Assembly: GCA_028829895.1 (NCBI GenBank)
Contig: CM054177.1
Location: forward strand, 37,292,564 to 37,356,563
Direction of reading: 5' to 3'
From: Sinotaia quadrata
Lineage: Eukaryota; Mollusca; Gastropoda; Architaenioglossa; Viviparidae
DNA length: 64,000 nucleotides
The notes under the pieces are model-generated. The model was not told the DNA's origin. It searched no databases and saw nothing but the letters and a program-made list of their open reading frames with translations. The position numbers and the translations under genes are program-made. This document shows, piece by piece, positions 60,062 to 64,000 of this stretch (positions are counted from its first letter, which is position 1; every line of letters begins with the position of its first letter).

Positions 60062-60325
60062 ACTCGTAATAATGTTATCCGTGTAGTGATTTTGACCACT
60101 ATTCTAACTGTAATAATGTTATTAATGTACTGATTTTGACCTCTATTCTAACTCGTAATAATGTTATTCATGTAGTGATTTTGACCTCTATTCTAACTAG
60201 TAATAATGTTATTCATGTGGTGATTTTGACCTCTACTCTAACTAGTAATAATGTTATTCATGTAGTGATTTTGACCTCTACTCTAACTAGTAATAATGTT
60301 ATTCATGTAGTGATTTTGAGATATT
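60062..60325. repeat. Minisatellite, 45-bp unit x6
   Basis: TGATTTTGACCTCTATTCTA followed by ACTAGTAATAATGTTATTCATGTAG. A multiple of three, so a 66-codon ORF runs through it. Confidence 0.94.
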
Positions 60326-60676
60326 TTCGCTCCTAATAATGCTACACATGCATATACCTGTAAGCCCTCTACTGATTATTTTCAAAACGTATGCTAATAT
60401 TTGCTTAAATTGATTAAAACATAACTTACTACCTTCAAACAGATTCTAACTGCAATTATAATTAGAGTCTGTTAATATTTGGTCGATAATAGTCTCATCA
60501 TATAATACTAATTATGATCTGCTTTTATTTTCTTTCTTCTAGTCTCAATATGATCACCTAGAAGTCTCAGGCTGAAAGTGTAAGGCAAGCTGACATTTGA
60601 GAATATGAATATTGTGCAAGATTAGTCGTGGATTCTTGTTACGTTTTTTTTTATTTGCAAAATATCTGCTCTGTAA
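60326..60676. other. AT-rich sequence, no gene recognised
   Basis: Nothing identified. Confidence 0.5.
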
Positions 60677-60800
60677 CGAAAGTGTCATAATAGTGAGGTA
60701 TCAACACCTAGCTGATTAGAGAAAGTGTCATTATATCAACAGTTAGCTGTTTAGCGAAAGTGTCATTGTAGCGAGGTATCAACAGCTAGCTGTGTACTGA
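60677..60800. repeat. Degenerate repeat, about 40-60 bp x3
   Basis: GAAAGTGTCATTRTAGYGAG followed by GTATCAACAGCTAGCTG, with deletions. Confidence 0.8.
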
Positions 60801-61011
60801 TTGAAGTAATATACAAGTTTGTTTCATTAGAGTCTTCACCAAGGAATCAATGCACGGGTTTATTTCATTACGGTCTTTATCACAAACACGTAATTGCAAC
60901 ATAAACTTGCAACAGTGCAATGCTGATTTGGAGTTACTATTCCAAGGGAGATAATGCACGAATGTCTTAGCAATACCACGAGTCGAACAGTTAGAGCCCA
61001 TCACCGGTGTG

Positions 61012-61690
61012 CTTCTTAACCACTCCCTTAAGGCCTAGATTACCTAGTTTTTTAACCACTCCCTTAAGGCCTAGATTACCTAGTTTTTTAACCACTCCCT
61101 TAAGGCCTAGATTACCTAGTTTTTTAACCACTCCCTTAAGGCCTAGATTACCTAGTTTTTTAACCACTCCCTTAAGGCCTAGATTACCTAGTTTCTTAAC
61201 CACTCCCTTAAGGCCTAGGTCACCTAGTTTCTTCACCACTCCCTTAAGGCATAGATTACCTAGTTTCTTAACCACTCCTTTAAGGACGGTCACCTAGTTT
61301 CTTAACCACTCCCTTAAGGCCTAGATTACCTAGTTTCTTAACCACTCCCTTAAGGCCTAGGTCACCTAGTTTCTTCACCACTCCCTTAAGACTTAGATTA
61401 CCTAGTTTCTTAACCACTCCTTTAAGGCTTAGGTCACCTAGGTTTCTTCACCACTCCCTTAAGGCCTAGGTCACCTAGTTTCTTCACCACTCCTTTAAGG
61501 CCTAGATTACCTAGTTTCTTAACCACTCCTTAAGGCCTAGGTCACCTAGTTTCTTAACCACTCCCTTAAGGCCTAGGTCACCTAGTTTCTTCACCACTCC
61601 CTTAAGGCCTAGATTTACCTAGGTTCTTAACCACTCCCTTAAGGCCTAGATTACCTAGTTTCTTCACCACTCCCCAGAGACCTAGACCGC
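61012..61690. repeat. Minisatellite, 36-bp unit x18, open on both strands at its left end
   Basis: TTCTTAACCACTCCCTTAAG followed by GCCTAGATTACCTAGT. A block of near-identical copies (to about 61190) is followed by mixed variants (GATTACC versus GGTCACC). The 12-codon period leaves both strands open for about 95-100 codons. CTTAAG is present in nearly every unit and CCTAGG in the variant form. Confidence 0.95.
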
Positions 61691-61696
61691 CTAGAC

Positions 61697-61852
61697 CAGT
61701 GGTTCCAAACTTTATACATCTAAGGACAACTTATCCAACTACTAGCTGTACAAGTTGCGTCCACCAGAATACATTTTATTGGTTATATTCAAACTGGATA
61801 ACGTAGTGCGACCAACTGATAATGCGCCGCGAACCGCAAGTAGGAACCATTT
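61697..61852. mobile_element. 156-bp hAT-like MITE inserted in the 36-bp minisatellite
   Basis: The left end is CAGTGGTTCCAAACTTTATA. The right end reads GCGCCGCGAACC...GGAACCATTT, in reverse complement AAATGGTTCC. The flanks GCCTAGAC (61689-61696) and GCCTAAAC (61853-61860) match at 7 of 8, the length expected for hAT target duplication. GCCTAGAT is a piece of the surrounding minisatellite unit, and unit-like sequence (CTTAACCACTC) resumes after the element. Confidence 0.75.
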
Positions 61853-61860
61853 GCCTAAAC

Positions 61861-62239
61861 CTCTTAACCACTCACTAGAAGCCTAGATAATCAGGCCCCA
61901 GGGGGCTTAGTAGCCTTAGTGTCTAATCGGTCGGAAGGAATGATGAATCAGGTGTAACGCTTAGTGTCTAGTCCGACGGACGGACGATGAATCGGGTCTA
62001 GAGTTCTGCAGGCTGCTCACGCAAAAGACAGCTAGAATTTGGGGAAAGTAGGTCGTAAGCTTATGCCCAGACGGTTACTGACCACCAAAACAGCCTAATC
62101 CTGACTGTAGTTATCCAAGGCGCTACATAGCTCTTCGATCTAAGACACTAATGCACTTCTCGGCGCTTGCGCCCATGCTTGAAATCACCATTGATTGCAA
62201 GCAGAAGTGAGAAGTAAATCAAACCATCAGCAACCTTTG
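61861..62239. other. No gene recognised; one short duplication
   Basis: A CTTAGTGTCTARTCSGWCGG-type sequence with GATGAATC occurs twice (about 61910 and 61960). The rest is unremarkable. Confidence 0.5.
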
Positions 62240-62249
62240 TCGCAGACAG

Positions 62250-62627
62250 AAACGAATGTGCGTGCGTGCGCGCGCGCGCGCGCGTGTGTGTGTGAATGGA
62301 GGAATGCGTGTGAATGAAGGTGTGTGTTTGTGTGTATGAATGGAAGAGTGTGTGTGTGTGTGATTAGAGGAGTGCATGTGTGTGTGAAAGAATAAAGAAC
62401 TGTGTGAATGGACGATGTGTGCCTGTGTAAATTGAGGAATGCATATGTTTGAGAATGGAGGAATGTGTGTGTGTGTGTGTGTGTGTGTGTTTGGAGGGAC
62501 GTTTGCACATTTGAATGGAGTGTGTGCATGCTTGCGTTGTGAATGGAGGAGTGTGCAAGTGCGTGAGTGAGTGAGTGAGTGAAGAAAGGAAGTGCACGCG
62601 TGTGTATTTGAATGGAAGAATGTGGTT

Positions 62628-62671
<44 letters not shown>

Positions 62672-62983
62672 TTGGAATAATTTGTGCTTGTGTATGTATA
62701 ATTGTAGGAGTGCCTGTATATGTGATTGGAGGAGTGCGTGTATGTGTGAATGGAGAAGGGAGTGTTATGTGTGATTGGAGAAGTGCAAGCATTTGTATGT
62801 GTGTGAATGGGGGAGTGTGTGTGTGTGTGTGTGTGTGTGATTGGAATAATTTGTGCTTGTGTATGTATAATTGTAGGAGTGCCTGTATATGTGATTGGAG
62901 GAGTGCGTGTATGTGTGAATGGAGAAGGGAGTGTTATGTGTGATTGGAGAAGTGCAAGCATTTGTATGTGTGTGAATGGGGGA

Positions 62984-63025
<42 letters not shown>

Positions 63026-63166
63026 TTGGAATAATTTGTGCTTGTGTATGTATAATTGTAGGAGTGCCTGTATATGTGATTGGAGGAGTGCGTGTATGTG
63101 TGAATGGAGAAGGGAGTGTTATGTGTGATTGGAGAAGTGCAAGCATTTGTATGTGTGTGAATGGGG

Positions 63167-63228
<62 letters not shown>

Positions 63229-63540
63229 TTGGAATAATTTGTGCTTGTGTATGTATAATTGTAGGAGTGCCTGTATATGTGATTGGAGGAGTGCGTGTAT
63301 GTGTGAATGGAGAAGGGAGTGTTATGTGTGATTGGAGAAGTGCAAGCATTTGTATGTGTGTGAATGGGGGAGTGTGTGTGTGTGTGTGTGTGTGTGTGAT
63401 TGGAATAATTTGTGCTTGTGTATGTATAATTGTAGGAGTGCCTGTATATGTGATTGGAGGAGTGCGTGTATGTGTGAATGGAGAAGGGAGTGTTATGTGT
63501 GATTGGAGAAGTGCAAGCATTTGTATGTGTGTGAATGGGG

Positions 63541-63600
<60 letters not shown>

Positions 63601-63741
63601 TTGGAATAATTTGTGCTTGTGTATGTATAATTGTAGGAGTGCCTGTATATGTGATTGGAGGAGTGCGTGTATGTGTGAATGGAGAAGGGAGTGTTATGTG
63701 TGATTGGAGAAGTGCAAGCATTTGTATGTGTGTGAATGGGG

Positions 63742-63791
<50 letters not shown>

Positions 63792-64000
63792 TTGGAATAA
63801 TTTGTGCTTGTGTATGTATAATTGTAGGAGTGCCTGTATATGTGATTGGAGGAGTGCGTGTATGTGTGAATGGAGAAGGGAGTGTTATGTGTGATTGGAG
63901 AAGTGCAAGCATTTGTATGTGTGTGAATGGGGGAGTGTGTGTGTGTGTGTGTGTGATTGGAATAATTTGTGCTTGTGTATGTATAATTGTAGGAGTGCCT
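62250..64000. repeat. TG-rich satellite-like array: 145-bp core plus variable (TG)n
   Basis: 62250-62670 holds diverged TG-rich units (GAATGGAGGAATGTGTG). From 62671 a core beginning ATTGGAATAATTTGTGCTTG recurs at 62671, 62840, 63025, 63228, 63399, 63600, 63791 and 63956. The periods are 169, 185, 203, 171, 201, 191 and 165 bp. All are odd, so they differ by whole TG dinucleotides. The core itself (about 145 bp, for example 63600-63744) is essentially identical in all copies. The array runs off the right edge. All Cys/Val and His/Thr ORFs here are artefacts. Confidence 0.95.

Noticed and set aside
62227..63912. Long ORFs (up to 244 codons) rich in His/Thr or Cys/Val
   Set aside because: They are translations of the TG-rich array on either strand and change with TG number; not genes.

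Overview
This window looks like intergenic or intronic DNA from an invertebrate animal, AT-rich and dominated by repeats. I found no intact host protein-coding gene, no rRNA or tRNA gene, no CRISPR array and no sign of prokaryotic gene organisation. A lophotrochozoan such as a mollusc fits the mix of RTE-like LINEs with GATA-type tails, hAT and Tigger-like DNA transposons and very dense minisatellites, but that placement is inference and the species cannot be read from the sequence.

Transposable elements. (1) Six solo-LTR-like elements of about 1.6-2.1 kb carry TG...CA or TG...AA ends and 5-bp target duplications. Group 1 has four copies on the + strand (about 2364-4174, 14321-16013, 40857-42429, 45309-47002). 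Group 2 has two copies that I read on the - strand (24423-26561, 30298-32341). Both groups share an unusual layout: a TATA-like box, then about 131-141 nt to a splice-donor-like site, a putative intron, and an acceptor-like site. (2) Three LINE fragments end in (GATA)n tails: 22604-24422 (+), 56914-58240 (-) and a very short 43981-44227 (-). (3) DNA transposon pieces are a hAT transposase fragment with its 3' terminal repeat (1-538), two short hAT-like MITEs with imperfect 8-bp target duplications (27373-27644, 61697-61852), a Tigger/pogo-like element flanked by TA (44784-45246) and one hAT-like terminus (about 5150-5191). (4) A further dispersed repeat of unknown class occurs at 39797-42660 (+), 47008-47827 (-) and 59934-60000 (+). 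(5) One decayed copy of a repeat-borne protein of unknown function lies at 13243-13800.

Tandem repeats. About 50 mini- and microsatellite arrays are spread over the whole window, with units from 2 to about 117 bp. The right edge (62250-64000) is a TG-rich array whose units keep a 145-bp core and differ almost only in the number of TG dinucleotides. Several arrays are multiples of 3 bp and stay open on both strands, which explains most of the long apparent ORFs.

The elements and arrays are nested. An LTR sits in a 50-bp minisatellite and an LTR sits in a 23-bp minisatellite. Another LTR splits the GATA tail of a LINE, another splits the unknown dispersed repeat, and a MITE sits in a 36-bp minisatellite. 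In most of these cases the pre-insertion sequence can be recovered from the target duplication.
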